The notes: generated from the sequence alone by a model not told the origin. Shown: positions 32,201-45,365, counted from the stretch's first letter. The stretch: 64,000 nucleotides of DNA from Phellopilus nigrolimitatus (GCA_021029095.1 JAJOHG010000015.1:496001-560000), one strand, 5' to 3'. A program made the numbers and translations.

Positions 32201-32921
32201 CTGAGATGGCATCCGCAATGCTTTAAGTGCTGCACATGTGCAGAGCTGCTCGAGCATGTGAGCTCGTATGAGCATGACGGAAAGCCATATTGTCATCTTG
32301 ATTATCATGAGGTACGAAACACATTAAATTCACTGCGATATATATTTTATTCACTGACCTTGCAGCTCTTCGCACCGCGATGCTACCACTGCAAGACGCC
32401 GATTATTGATGAGCGTTTCATTACGCTAGACGACCCCGCTCTGGGGAAGCGGATGTATCACGAGCAGCACTTCTTCTGTGCGGAGTGTGGCGACCCGTTC
32501 CTCGCGCCGTCATCACCGGCCAAGGCACATGCGCGCACGGGGCGCAACGAGATCAACGTCCAGGGCGACGGCGCGTTCGACCTCGCGCTAGACGAGGACG
32601 GCGACGAAGTAGGATTCACGGTGTACCGCGGCCACCCGTACTGCGAGGCATGCCATGTGCGGCTGCGCGCCCCGAAGTGCAGGGGCTGCAAACGGAGTAT
32701 CAGGGACGGGACGCGTGCCGTAGAGGCACTAGGTGGGAAATGGTGCTACGAGTGCTTTGTCTGCACGGTGAGTGCTAGAGATGTGTTTCTACAATGCACA
32801 CAAAGACTGATGATTTGTGCAGGGCTGTCAGAAACCATTCGAGGTTCCCTCGTTCTTCCAGCGTGGCAATAGGCCTTTCTGCGAACCGTGCTTCAGTATC
32901 GTCTTGCGGAACGAAGTTTAG
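29240..32921 (+). CDS. Paxillin-like protein with three LIM domains
   Basis: Three exons (29240-32311, 32366-32767, 32823-32921), about 1190 residues. The first 960 or so are Gln/Pro/Ser-rich and probably disordered, with repeated SPQYGI(R/K)(D/N)LP motifs (near 30870 and 30960) and proline-rich SH3-ligand-like stretches. Three zinc-binding LIM domains fill the C-terminus from about residue 970. LIM1 begins CGGCHESI, with HPQCFKCCTC. LIM2 begins CYHCKTPI and contains an insert of about 40 acidic residues before GHPYCEAC. LIM3 begins CRGCKRSI, with CYECFVCTGC, and ends FCEPC. The architecture fits fungal Pxl1-type scaffolds acting with Rho/Cdc42 signalling at sites of growth and septation. No RhoGAP domain is present. 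The in-frame first intron could be mistaken for coding; the LIM2 start requires its removal. Confidence 0.85.
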
Positions 32922-33260
32922 TAGCAGCCTGTTTTGCCTGTGACTCTGAGCTTTCCCCTCCTTTCCTAATTGTTTACCTATTTTTGCTAATGGGTCGATC
33001 CACCTTGATCATTTTGTATTTCTCATTTATCGTGCTTATATGCGGGCCATTATTTATATCATTGAACGAAACACTGTATCACAATGTAGCTGCACAGCTG
33101 TACGTACATTTGACCAACTACAAAGAATAAAAAGTGGGCAGAGTTGAGCAGTAGACCAAACATTAATCGAATCACCGACACAAATGAGGCTATTGATACA
33201 AAGTGCGTGCAAGATCTCATGAAATTCGTACTTGCCTCTCTCATCTTCAAAAAAAGGACG
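32922..33260. other. Convergent 3' region
   Basis: 3' ends of the LIM gene and of the minus-strand membrane-protein gene face each other here. AT-rich; no gene. Confidence 0.55.
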
Positions 33261-36023
33261 TCATTGCCGTTCGAGAGAAGGGAGCTCGAAACTGGATTGC
33301 GATGTCTTGTCGGACCATTTTCCCGTAAGACGACGCTTCGATACTTCGACGAATTTATGCATGCGCGGACGCCATGTGCGCAACGTTGCCGTCGACGCCG
33401 TCATGCGCGTGCGCGACGAGCGCACGGATTGTGCGTCAACATTCTCCCCGTCTTCATCCGAGCCCGCATCGGTGCCATCGTCTGTGCGCTTCTTCCTCCG
33501 CATAAACGGCGGCACGAGCGAGCGCCAGTTAACCTTGTTCGTCGTCTCCCACCCGGTGAGCACAGTCCAGAGGATGAGCACGACGATGAACATCCACACG
33601 CAGCCGTACAGGGCACGCGTGAAAATGCTCGCAGTACCGTCGACGTTAAAGAAGCACACGATCGCAACGGAGGCGAGGAAAGTTACCATACTATTTGTGG
33701 GAAAGAAGAAAGCGTTAGATCTGCAATATTAGCGGTTATCAATAACAGTACGCACCCCCACATAAGCAATGCGTAAGGAAGGCTATACAGGATTGACATT
33801 GTCTCGAGTCCAAGTTGTGGGTGAATTCGGCGTTCAAGAAATCCGACCTGAGCAAACGGGTGAAGAAAAATGGGTCAACTAGTGGCAAGCCCAATAGATA
33901 GATTCACGTACTGCATCATCGACAGATTCTTTGGCGCTGATGCGCAACTGCCGTACGAGAAGTAGGCCGACAATAATACTTCCAAGACTCGCGATGATGG
34001 ACACCTGGCTCGCGATCGCCGCCGGAGAAACCCATAGCGGGCCATTGTTATCGGACAGGACACTAGGGATACTGAGGAATGCGACGTTGGCATTCAAAAG
34101 CACCGTAGACTGCGCGTGTCATCCGTCCCAGCACGCAGAGTATTAATGAATTAGACATGAAAGCGACGTAAGGCTTGACGCACATAAAGCACAAATCCCT
34201 CCCAGTCTCGCTCCAGTTTGGCTTGGAATGATAGCCAATGGCGCTTCTTGATCACCCTGTCGAGCCAGAGTCTCTCAAGCCCGTACAGGTGCGTTTCTGG
34301 TGCGTAGAATAGTACTGGGGACAACATCTTGATCAGCCAAGAACGCCGCTTCGTGGCGTTGCCGCGCACGCTCTGGTGCAACGACAGGCGTGCGCCGTCG
34401 AAACCATAGAAATTAAAGTAGCGTTCAACCACTTGAATTACATGAACATTAAATCAGTCTTGGTGAGGAAGAACATAAATCATCACGTACTGAAGTTACA
34501 CATCATACGGGCTTGAGAAAAAGGTCAAATAAGTATAACAATGATAATTGGAGTAAGCTCACCCGTAACTGCGTTCACATAGCAGCTGGAGCCACCGACC
34601 TTGATCAGTGCTACAAACAGAAGCGTAAGCGACAGGCTCTGCGTTGCGCTTGGTGAAAGACTGCCAGACATACATCTAATATGTTTCATTGTTCCCATAT
34701 ATGACTCGAACTCCGAGCTGTTATGTGCTCCTGTGGATTCGATGGATGTCATGACATCTAGCAAGCAAGTCAACCAAATGGACAGTATTTATTGACAAAA
34801 CATACCGATGTGGCCTTGAGTAAGAATACCCATCAAATCTTCCAGCACCCCTTTAACATAAGGGCGATGGTTGGGAAAATGTTCGATATGCTGCCAGAAC
34901 TCGAAATCAAGTAAATGACCTGCACTAAACATGAGCAACTTCTTTCAATAAAGAAGCTGAGCAACCACGCACGTATGTGATCCTTTTTCTCAAATGCAAA
35001 ATGAGGTGGGATAATTGGCCACGCGTCAAACCTATCGAGCCAGAATATGCAACGACGGTCCAGATCCATCATATAATACGACCAACTACCGTCCTCGACT
35101 TCGAGAACTACCTCGACATGGGTAGGAAGATCGTTGAAATTCTCGGCCTTCCGTTCTATCTCATCCATAAAACGGTCCATTTCTGCCAAAACCTCGGAGT
35201 TGTAAAGATCAAGCTCAGTCAGGTAGTAAAACCTGCGGCAATCGTTGAAGAAGTAAGGCTGTCCTTCTGGATGGACGTGGAACGACCAGGACGGGACGAC
35301 CTTCTCTCTAAAAACGAATGTCTAGATTTAACGTGAGAAACGAGACATCGGAACTCACTCGTAAATTCTAAACGTTTCCAACGGCTCAAACACCCAAGGA
35401 GAATCTATGTTCTCACTTTAGGGCTAGACATGAGACGCCGTATAAAAGAACGAATGCAGCATACGCACATAATAATATTGCGATCATACCGAGGTCTCAA
35501 TGATGGTGTTGTACATTTGATGGACCTATTTGGCTGCCGCAACGATTCCGGCTGGTTCTGCAACGAACGGGCCTTCTTGATACATGTTCATTGGATAACA
35601 GCTCGGTCCATCGTGACCAACATCAGATATGGCGCCGGGCGAGTCGCGTAGAGTCGAAGTTGGTGACATAGGCATGGATCCGGAGTCCAAGCGTGCATGT
35701 TGCTGGTGTGTTCGTGCCATCGGCGGCGTCCTCGGCACCGACGAGCAGGCGATTATGACTGGAGCATGCTCCTTCGAAATCAAAGCGCAGGACTCAGCTT
35801 GTGCCTCGATGTGTGCACTATCATCGTAAGAGTCGGCGGCTTTGGGCAAGAGTGGTTTCCCGCCTTGCGGCTTTTTCCCGACGACGGTAGGAGAGTGCCC
35901 AGTAGTACGTCTGCGGCGACTGAGCGCGGCGCAGAGATAGAGTAGGTACCGTAGTGATTGGCGGGCGCAGCGTCGACACAGCTCGAGCAGTTTATGGAGT
36001 AGAGACAGAAAGAGAGGCTCCAT
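33261..36023 (-). CDS. Multi-exon membrane protein of a basidiomycete family (paralogue of 53286-55277)
   Basis: A gene of roughly nine exons. The first open stretch (36023 to about 35530) encodes a basic N-terminus (LCRRCARQSLRYL) and a Ser/Pro linker. Its junction to the next exon (PWVFEPLETFRIY) is unresolved. Then follow W.FHVHPEGQPYFF, a Tyr-rich block, VEVVLEVEDGSWSYYMMDLDRRCIFWLD, a helical middle (RYFNFYGFDGARLSLHQSV, LERLWLDRVIKKRHW) and at least four C-terminal membrane segments: IASQVSIIASLGSIIVGLLLV, MSILYSLPYALLMWG, MVTFLASVAIVCFF and CVWMFIVVLILWTVL. A basic/Ser tail ends the protein at 33261. Order and motifs match the plus-strand gene at 53286. The HPEGQPYF block resembles a degenerate WW-like fold. 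Function of the family is unknown; it is probably in an internal or plasma membrane. Confidence 0.7.
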
Positions 36024-36800
36024 AGCTTTCTTGATTAGGACACCGCCTGCGAGGGTGTTATATGGGAAATTCTAGCTGTGAGCGCAGAGAGGAAGTAAGG
36101 TAAAGGGGCGGTGAGTGGACATGATGGCGCCCATACACGAGGCAAGAATTCTCTTATTTGGAACGAATTGCAGTTCGTTCATCCGCGAAGGCCGGCAGTC
36201 TGAAAGAAAAAACAGCTTGTTAAATCCTGCTCAGCCGATATAACCATGTCCAGAAACAAAGCAATTGTTTTAGAAGGTCGACATCGCGGAACGTGTTCAG
36301 GTAAGTTTCCAGACTTGAAAGTTTCCAGACTTGTACATGCACTTAGTCAATGCTCCCACGCATGATTTACATGTACCTGTACTGTAGCTTGCATAGCCTC
36401 TGTCCGCACTCAATAATCCACAAGCCGAAAAAAAAAAGCAATAAACTCGATCCATATGGATTTTTCCTTCTTAAGGCAATTCTCCACATCAACAATCATT
36501 CGATGATAACAGAAAACTTAAGTGCAAAATGCATAAGAAATGGCCGCTGTGACTAAGAACCCTGAATAGGTAGGTGTTACACGTCTCGCGTTTTCGTCTC
36601 GTCGCCAGTCGCAGCAGCCACGTCGTCGCGCTCCCAAAAGTATTTACAGCTAGCTCGTCCTCGTGTAGACCGTCTACGGCTGCCAGTTCTCGGAGTTATC
36701 GTGTTCTATTAGCTGGCGTGACTCTGGTTATATAGCACTCCCGTCTATCCACTTTATCTTTCCTCGAGCGTACCGTGGATTGTCGCACAATTCTGCAATC
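36024..36800. other. Intergenic, divergent promoters
   Basis: Shared upstream space of the minus-strand membrane protein and the plus-strand coatomer gene. It includes a short tandem repeat, GTTTCCAGACTTG.AA at about 36304-36332. No gene seen. Confidence 0.5.
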
Positions 36801-39800
36801 ATGTCGGTGATGCTCACGAAATTCGAGTCGAAAAGCAACAGGGTGAAAGGTGCGTGTGCGTCCTCAAATGCGCTCATTGTCTAACGATATTGAATTGCAG
36901 GTCTCGCCTTCCACCCGACGCGGCCATTACTGGCTGCCTCGTTGCATAACGGGAGTGTGCAGCTATGGAACTACCGTATGGGGGTGCTGGTGGACCGGTT
37001 CGAGGAACATGACGGTACTTCTGTTCTGTCTTGAGTGAACTCGAGGCTCATAATTGATACGGCGGCTTTCTGTAGGGCCCGTTCGCGGTGTTCACTTTCA
37101 TCCGTCGCGCCCTCTTCTCGTGACTGGCGGAGATGACTACAAAATCAAAGTCTGGGGTATGCACCAAGGTTTTACATGGCCCGCGACTGTCTGCTTACAG
37201 ATACTCAGACATTCGACCACAAACTCGCCGTTGTTTATTTACGCTTCACGGGCATCTCGACTATGTCCGGACTGTCATGTTTCACCATGAAATGCCTTGG
37301 ATCGTGAGTGCTTTCACAGTTACCTTTCTATCCTGCCCTATACCCATTGGCGCGTACAGATATCGTGTTCGGACGACCAAACGATTCGCATATGGAACAG
37401 CACTTCGCGTAATTGCGTCGCAATCTTGACCGGTCACTCGCACTACATCATGTCTGCTCTCTTCCACCCGAAGGAGGACCTGGTCGTGTCGTCTTCCATG
37501 GATCAAACTGTCCGCGTCTGGGATATTTCAGGGCTTCGAAAGAACACGCCTAACGCTGCCCCTGGTGGTTTTGAAACATTCGACACATTCTCAACTGTTA
37601 AGTATGTGTTGGAAGGTCATGATCGCGGCGTGAACTGGGCTGCGTTCCATCCGACGCTACCGCTTATAGTTTCTGCTGCCGACGATCGGCAAATCAAGCT
37701 CTGGCGTATGAGCGACTCGAAAGCATGGGAGGTTGACACTTGTCGCGGTCATTTCAATAATGTTTCGAGTGCGCTCTTCCACCCTCGTCACGAGCTGATA
37801 ATATCCTGCGGTGAGGATAAAACGATTCGGGTGTGGGACATGGCAAAGCGCTCGCCTGTACAGACCTTTCGGCGCGAACACGACCGTTTCTGGGTCCTCG
37901 CTGGCCACCCGGAGCTCAACCTTTTTGCTGCAGGCCACGACAATGGTCTGATCGTTTTCAAACTCGAGCGCGAGCGTCCCGCTTACGCACTCCATGGCGA
38001 CACACTTTACTATGTGCGCGACAAGTATGTGCGCCAGTATGACTTCAACTCGGGTGCGGACGTCGGAGTGCTTAGCGTGCGCAAGTTCGGCAGCGCGTAC
38101 ATCCCGCCGAGGACGTTGAGTTTCAACCCCGCCGAGCGCGCGGTCGTGATTACCATTTCCTCGGATAATGGCTTGTTTGAACTGTCCCATTTAGCAAAAG
38201 ACGGCGCAAGCGAGGTGCGGGACTCAGCGACTGAGGGAAAGAGGGGCTCTGGTCAGAGTGCGATCTTTGTCGCAAGGAACAGGTTTGCGGTTTTGAATAA
38301 GACGAGCCAGGTACGTATCATTCATGCGCTAGTGGGTTCGTACTTAACCGTTTTACCTTTTAGTTAATCGAAATTCGGGATCTGTCGAACTCCATCGTCA
38401 AGTCTGTCAAACCACCTGTTCAAACTAATGAAATATTCTATGGAGGCACGGCTAGCCTCATTCTCAGCTCGACTAGTACAGCTGTTCTGTACGACATCCA
38501 GCAAGGAAAGAAACTTGCTGAGATCACGACGCCGCCTGTGAAATACTGTGGTCTGGAGTAATGACGGAACCCTCGTTGCGTTGCTAAGCAAACATAGTAT
38601 GCTGTTGATCTTTATATTCCTCAATCTTCTACTGATAATTTCTTTCTTAAGCGATCACGATCGCGAATAAGAACTTCACTCAGAGCAGTCTTATTCATGA
38701 GACAATTCGCATCAAGTCTGGAGCTTGGGACGACACTGGTGTTTTGATTTATTCGACTTTGAACCACATCAAATATTGTTTACCGCAGGGGTGGGACTTT
38801 TTCAACCTTCATTTGTACAAGAACACTTTACACTTTACTGACGCACATCACATAATAGTGACACTGGCGTCATTCGTACCCTAGACAATCCCGTGTACCT
38901 TACTCGCGTCAAGGGACGCACTGTCCACTGTTTAGATCGCTCTGCCCGACCGCGCACCATCACTATCGACCCTACGGAGTATCGTTTCAAGCTTGCTCTT
39001 CTGCGCAACAACTATGAGGAGATGCTACACATCATCAAGACGTCAAACCTCGTCGGTCAGAGCATCATCGCGTATCTCCAGCAAAAGGGGTTCCCTGAGG
39101 TTTGTCTACTACACAACCATGACATAATTCCCGTTAAGCGTGCCCTTAGATCGCATTGCACTTCGTCGATGACAAGAAAACGCGTTTCGACCTTGCTATT
39201 GAGTGCGGAAATCTTGACGTGGCTTTGGAAACGGCGACAGCGATCGATCGACCTGAATGTTGGAACCGTCCTCGCTCAAGCAGGCACTTAATGCAGGGAA
39301 ACCACAAGGTAAACAAAATAGTTCTACCTTTATCCCGTTCGTCTCACTTCTAACTTCTAAACCATTTAGATCGTCGAAAAAGCGTATCAGAAGACAAAAA
39401 ACTTCGACCGCTTATCGTTCCTTTATCTTGCTACGGGTAGCTCAGACAAACTGTCGAAGATGCAAAAGATTGCGCAATCGCGTAGCGATCCCATGTCGTG
39501 CTTCCACAATGCGCTTTACGCTGGAGATGTGCAGAGTCGCATCGCCGTCCTTCGCGATGTCGGAATGTGTGAGTTGAATGATCTTTTTGATTGATGGAAG
39601 ATTTAATGTTTTGTCCAGCGCCCCTGGCATACTTGACGGCGCAGACCAATGGTCTTCCAGAAGTTGCTCAAGAAATTCTGGAAGAAGCCGGACTTACGGA
39701 TGCGGATGTCGATGATGTCCCTAACTTCGGTACCTCGACTCTCAAACCACCTCCAGTCGTGACACCCGTGACCGACTTGACATGGCCGTTGCTCGGCAAG

Positions 39801-41170
39801 GGTGAGAGTTTCTTCGACCGCGCTTTGGCGAATGGCAACCTGGATGTCGATGGCGATGTACCCTATGTAAATGGTGTTGGGGGTGCCGCGGCGTCATCAG
39901 CATTGGATGATTGGGCAAGGGATGAGGAGATTGTGGACGATGTGGATCCCGAAGAGGGTGGATGGGATCTTGACGCTGGAGGCGCAGATACTCATCCGGA
40001 CGAACAAGACGCGGTCGAGGAGGCGGAGGAGACGCCTGACCTTGGTGCTGGTGCGAGCCCAGGTGTGAATGAAACAGACCTCTGGGTACGAAACTCTCCG
40101 TTCCCTGCAGATCATGTCGCTGCTGGATCATTCGAGTCTGCAATGCAGGTTTGTCCTTACATCTTACATCTCGTTATTTTATATCTTGAAGTCATTAAAT
40201 TCTTTTTTCTCTTTAAGCTATTAAGCCGCCAGCAGGGCATCGTCAACTTCGAACCTTTAAAACCTCTGTTCCTCTCAGTCTACCGATCAGCACATGTATA
40301 CTTGTCACCCAACGCGTCGCTTCCGCCCCTCCAGCTTCATCTTCGCCGTAATATCGAAGATTCCTCAGCAAGTCGTGTGTTGCCTGTGGCCGTAAAGACG
40401 CTCCAGTCTATTAAGCCAGAACTGCATGACGGTTATCGTGCCGTGTCTGGTAATAAGCTGGCAGAAGCGAAGGTTGCCTTCAAGTCTGCGCTTCAAACCT
40501 TACTTCTAGTGCCCATCTCGTCAGACGCTGAGGCTGCGGAGGTTAGTGAACCCCTCCTGTCGCGTTTAATTAATTCACGCTGAAAACTATTGCAGTGGCG
40601 CAACCTCGTCACATCCACGCGCGAATACTTGTTGGGCGTCTCGCTAGAACTTGAACGCCGCAAAGTGGCTGAGACCGACCCGGCCAACGCAAAGCGAAGC
40701 CTGGAATTGGCGGCGTACTTCACGCACTTGCAAACTGCAGCCTGCGCACCTTCAAATTGCGTTGCGCAGTGCTATTGGTGTCTTCGCGAAGGCGAACAAC
40801 CATGCGACTTCTGCAAAGCTGGCACGACGATTGCTCGAACTCAACCCGGACCCGAAAATTGTATCCCAAGTAAGTTTGATGGACTTAATTTTGCATCTAT
40901 AGCGTTCATAACTGACTCCGTTCAAAGGCACGGCAACGGATCGCTGCCGGTGACAGGAATCCGCGCAACGCAGTTGAGATCGACTATGACGAATTCACTG
41001 AGTTCGAGGTGTGCGCGGCAAGCTTCACCCCGATATACAAGGGTTCACCGTCTGTGACGTGTCCCTATACTGGAGCTTCTTACCTTCCTGACTACAAGGG
41101 CAAACTCGATCCGCTATTGGAACTGACGGAAATTGGTGCGGCTGCGTCTGGCCTCCCTGCCCCACGGTGA
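36801..41170 (+). CDS. COP1: Coatomer subunit alpha (COPI), with single-base insertions
   Basis: Fourteen exons from the ATG at 36801 to the TGA at 41170 encode about 1210 residues. COPI alpha binds KKXX cargo and builds the coat for Golgi-to-ER vesicles. N-terminal WD40 propeller: [73 protein letters not shown]. The linker and TPR-like solenoid contain CWNR and [20 protein letters not shown]. An acidic linker (WDLDAGG) leads to the C-terminal domain, ending [21 protein letters not shown]. The frame is broken by one extra T near 38547 (VKY/VVWSNDG) and one near 40728 ([12 protein letters not shown]). In 39268-39291 three small shifts cancel out. For an essential gene, sequence error is more likely than loss; without them the gene looks intact. 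Confidence 0.9.
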
Positions 41171-41429
41171 ATGCAAAGTAGGTTAAGCGCTAAGGGGACG
41201 CACATCTTTGGATATCCGTTACGGAATATCGTCGCACTCCTTGTAAAAACCATATACATTAATCGGTGTTGTGTTCTTTCTCTAAATACGTTTTCATCTT
41301 TTCCACGTTTTCACGACGGTGGCATGCGTGGGAAAATAAGGATCGGCGTCTGAATTGGATCGACGCTGGACTCACTGTCCTTGGACTCATCGACTTCCAC
41401 CCACCTGAACAGTGACCATTACTGCTGTC

Positions 41430-42068
41430 ATGCTGAACTCCTCAGGCTCGTCTCCATCGCATACAGCACAAGCAAGCAATGAGCAGAAGCAGTCAACCGG
41501 AGGCGTGTCCGTTGCGCGGGAGGAACGCGCTGGCAGTGCAAACATGGGCGTCGACGCTGCACTCGCCGAGCCCTTTGCGTCGTTCGCTCACCAGGACGTG
41601 CTTGTCAGACCCTATGACGACGAGCTGAGACGTGATGTTGATTTTCAAGAACGTAAGGAGAATGCCACTTCGGATCGCCCTTTGTATCCATAAAGTTGAT
41701 TATATGCGTCGTACCGATGTCCAGAACTCCACCAACTTCTCCTCGAGCTGGTCCTCGAATTTCACGCGTGGTCTACGTCGAGGCCAGAGCTTGAGTCTAC
41801 CGCAGCCGGAGATGCACTATTCGAAGAAACGCAAGCGGTCCTAAACACGGAGCGGGAACAAGGCATGTTATCATTTCTCTTCGGTATGCGAACTCGCATT
41901 TCGTCTGTTCGCTGGCTTGACGGCGAGTTGAGCATGATATTGTGTCTGCTGTGAGTCTTACGGGTTTTGGCTAAGCTTTTATCATCTTTCATAGAATCGA
42001 ATCGCCATCGTCTCCTGGAGTTCATCACGCGCATCAAGTCCGCTTTGGCTGCCCTCACCGGTTTCTAA
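41430..42068 (+). CDS. Unknown 3-exon protein with helical C-terminus
   Basis: Exons 41430-41652, 41725-41883 and 41995-42068 join in phase to 151 residues. The N-terminal half is Ser/Gln/Ala-rich (SSGSSPSHTAQASNEQKQST). The second half is strongly helical and acidic-hydrophobic (LHQLLLELVLEFHAW, FEETQAVLNTEREQGMLSFLFE, NRHRLLEFITRIKSALAALTGF), compatible with a helical hairpin or coiled coil. No signal peptide, no known motif. Introns are 72 and 111 nt with good GT-AG borders. Starts about 260 bp after the coatomer stop on the same strand. Function unknown. Confidence 0.55.
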
Positions 42069-43949
42069 CTCTAGTCTGTTGCTCTGCATGTCTGTGCTCA
42101 TAACTGTTCCTATTCTCGCACTCTGTTATTCTGTTCTTCGTCTAAGTCTGCTGTTCAATTAATGAAACCTCGAATTCGCGGTATAATACTATGTGCTGAA
42201 TTACTCAAAAGTTGTAACAAATGGATGAAAAATATCACTTCTTATTGGAAAATATGATAAAATATGAATATATGGAGAACTGCTTGACCGAGGGGAACAA
42301 TCCATGAACTCCAATCCCAGGCGAAACGGGGTTTTATGGTGATAATAATATACGACCTTTTCGGTGATGATTCGAAGGCTGCAAGTTTTCACGTGCCTTT
42401 GACATCCAGCAAAACAGGAATATGTTATGATTCAATATCAAGGATCCCTAAGAATGCTGAAGAGTATGTCTTCTTAGAAAACGGACTGACAAGTGCGAGG
42501 TTTCCGGGCGGGAAGTCAATAACACTCATCACACTAGACGCCGTAGCAGCCGGGTTCTTTCCTGGACCCAAATACATGAACGGCGCGGTGGGCTCAGTGC
42601 TGCTTCTGGCTATCAGTGTATCGTAGCTTAGCTCGATCCCCGCAAGATTCCTTTGGTAAATGAAAAAATGCACATACAACTAACTTTTGCACTCATTTAG
42701 AAAGGAAGGGCGATTGTTTTAGCGTACTATTTGGCGAACTCGTGTACCGATTGGCAATTGAACTCTTCACTATCTAGGCGCTTATCCGTTCACAGTCGCG
42801 CTCAGTCCCTTACTGGCTCGCAACCCATGATTGATCTACTATAGAACACCGCGTCAAATTAGCATTCAAATGTCGAATGTTGGTGGCTACTAGAGCCTGA
42901 CGGCTATAATTCACATACTGCACATACGATCTTCCGCCGGATTGCTTCGCGTGTTCCTTGTTCCGCAGTATTGGCCTCCCACTCACATGAGTCTTTTCAT
43001 ATTTCAGCATTCCTTTACAAAACGATAAACCGAATTGACATCAGTTTATGGGCACCTTCAATCCTCTGTCACTGAATCTCTGCTCGTCAGTTGTTGATTC
43101 CTATTCTAATCAGCCAAGCCTTCCTGGACCTCGTGTCCGCGGTTTCGTGCGGGTTTAAACCTCTAGTAATCATTGAAACTATACAGGGTATTGCTCAGGG
43201 TGTTTTGAGATCGAGTTTTAACTCAATATCACCCAGAGCTTCTGATGGCATTACTTATATTTGGCGCGCCAGTATTCGGGTTGTCGGATCGGGTACATCT
43301 AGCTGTTGGAATGCTGTGTGTACCTACCTACACACTCCCGAGTCAGCCAGCGCTAAATTTACGTTATGCATCTAAATTTCCCCAAGCCATTTTTCATTCA
43401 AGCGCACTTAGCGAGGTCTAATTCTCTTCTATCACCCTCAAGCCCTCATCAGGATAGATTTCCTCCGAGTCGCGCGCGGAACACAGCTCTTCTATCCTTC
43501 GTGAAAGTTTTATGTGATCTTGTAAAATTTTCTGAACGAGGTTCAGGTGCGGTACTAGGCGCTGGCTGATTCTGTAGTGCTATTTGACTTTTCGGTGCTG
43601 CATTTTTTCACTATTACTGTCCGTAACTGTTTCTGTGAGTAACTTTTAGTTGTTCTCTCGGAGAGTGCCGGAGCAGAAAATATAGTCCTGGAAAACGTTT
43701 TTTTGTTTGTGTAGCTTGCATGGACCGACAAAACCCTTTCGACAGAGAATAGACTCCAATACAACGGGAGGTAGATATTATGAACGACGACAGAAAAAAA
43801 TCCTTATTTCATGCTCCTTATAAACTCCTACGCTACTCTTGTCTCTGCTTAACTGATAACATCTTTGAAGCAGTTTGTGTTCGTAGTCGGCGCGTCCTTT
43901 TTATACCCGCTACAAGAGCTTTAAAGAAGATGCATGAATGATCGCCCTT
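42069..43949. other. Long spacer with no supported gene
   Basis: About 1.9 kb of AT-rich, degenerate sequence. The only notable piece is 42336-42679, open on both strands (96 codons on plus with FPGGKSITLITLDAVAAGFFPGPKYM, 84 on minus). Neither frame has splice-consistent neighbours or a recognised motif, so I do not call a gene. Confidence 0.4.
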
Positions 43950-45365
43950 AGAGATCGACGACTTCCAGAAAAAGAACTCATACCGACAAGTGGCCGTGCA
44001 AATGCAATTTTAGCGACTTTTGTTCTATTTTCTGCTGCCTTCAAATAGCTTCAAGCAAGTCTCAAGTTCTATGACTACATGTCAAGGTTGTATGTTTTAC
44101 GCGACAATTACACATTTCTCGTCAGAATCCGCTCACTGAACCATCTTCGCGGCTCATCGGGCCACTCACAGCATCCGGTCCGAGTCATTGCCTGTTCTCT
44201 TGCTTGTGACTCGCGTCAGACTACTTGCACATCGGAAGAATCTCCAGGAGAGCACTTGCGGGTTAGGGGTTACTTTTCGCGTACCTTTCCCGCTCACCGG
44301 CTACCATATACATACTGAACGGAAACTAAGGCCAACGTCTTCGGTGCTCATCATGCTGCGAACCAAGCACCACCTATGATTTCGCCGGGCTACAAGCACC
44401 GCTTGAAACCTTTTACCTACTCGCTTGCACGTTGCTGCTATCAATTTTAAATCTCTTTTACACGGTCTTCAATGTCGTGCCCAACCAATAGAGTAATACT
44501 ACGCATATTTGCATACAGATTATCCTCTCTTCCTTGCGAAATTCCTGCCCTGCCTCAACTCGGTCGGAGCTCTTCTCAGCTGCCGCCCGGCTTACTTAGG
44601 CTTGGGCTTAGGCTTTCCAGACCCGGTCGTCGTAGTTAGCTTGCCTTTCGGTCGGAACTTGACTGTACTTTCATCAAACAAGAATTGAGTACGATTGTCT
44701 TCAAATGGCGAAGGAAGTGCTCGTACTGATTTTCCTCTGCATGCGGATGCGCCTCTTCACCCTTCCCAGAATCTCCAAGATCTCTTATAGGCACATCGAA
44801 TGAATGCATTTTCAAGCACGCCCGCGCTTAGCGAGGTAAGATCCACTCACGGATGATGTTTTTGGTCGGGGGATTCATCGGACGAAGCTCTTTTCCCCTC
44901 GCCTGTCGCTGCGTCCGCTGAAGTAGCAGCGGCTTCCGATGGGAACCTGAGAATCATAATCAGCAACGCATAGCCTCATCTAACCGACTCGTGGCAGGGC
45001 CGATAATTATATGATCAATGCATTTTTGGACTAACGTCTCTTCTCTGGCTTCGCCCGGCTGTGGGTAAGATTCAGATGTCAGGGTGTCTGGCATGATATG
45101 TTTCCGTTGTTACTAGCGAGCGATGAGGGTATGTGGGAGATGGTTGTTAGATAACAAGACGATAGGCGCTCGTATCCGAAATCGCTTTATTTTGCTAATT
45201 CGGTCCGGCGCTAACGCATGTACATAATCAACCCCTCTCTGACACAAGCCCCGGCACATCGATTAACTCGTAAAATGATTTTAAAGAGCAGGCAAAAAGA
45301 CCAAAAACAGGTACTGAACAACAACAGTGAATAAATAGTAAATACAATGTCAATGATTTATATAA
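43950..45365 (-). repeat. Direct repeat unit A, copy 1 (tiny-gene unit)
   Basis: Diverged direct copy of 49036-50430. Matching blocks in order: TGAATGATCG(C/T)CCTT, AGTGGCCGTGCA, TTTTAGC, TTGTG.CTCGCG, GTCGGAACTTGA, CTCGTACTG, the tiny gene, then AATTCGGTCCGGCGCT.ACGCAT.T and ATAATCAACCCCTCTCTGA. Similarity stops where the FunK1 arm begins at about 45365. Confidence 0.75.
44636..45094 (-). CDS. Tiny acidic protein with QYE motif (family member 2)
   Basis: Three exons on the minus strand, starting at 45094. Exon 1 ends at 45036, exon 2 runs from the CAG acceptor near 44948 to the CCGTGAGT donor near 44850, and exon 3 ends at 44638-44636. Both introns are phase 2. About 100 residues: PGEAREET, EGKRASSDE, QKHHP, then GEEAHPHAEENQYEHFLRHL and a longer basic end than its relatives (QSSSDRKAS). 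Aligns along its whole length with the gene at 49759-50160 and shares the C-terminal motif with that at 22835. Acidic and probably disordered. Head-to-head with the intact FunK1 kinase at 45722 (about 630 bp between ATGs), so a shared promoter is possible. Confidence 0.65.

Noticed and set aside
42336..42679. Overlapping open frames on both strands (96 and 84 codons)
   Set aside because: Neither has a splice partner or motif; both-strand openness is expected by chance in this composition.
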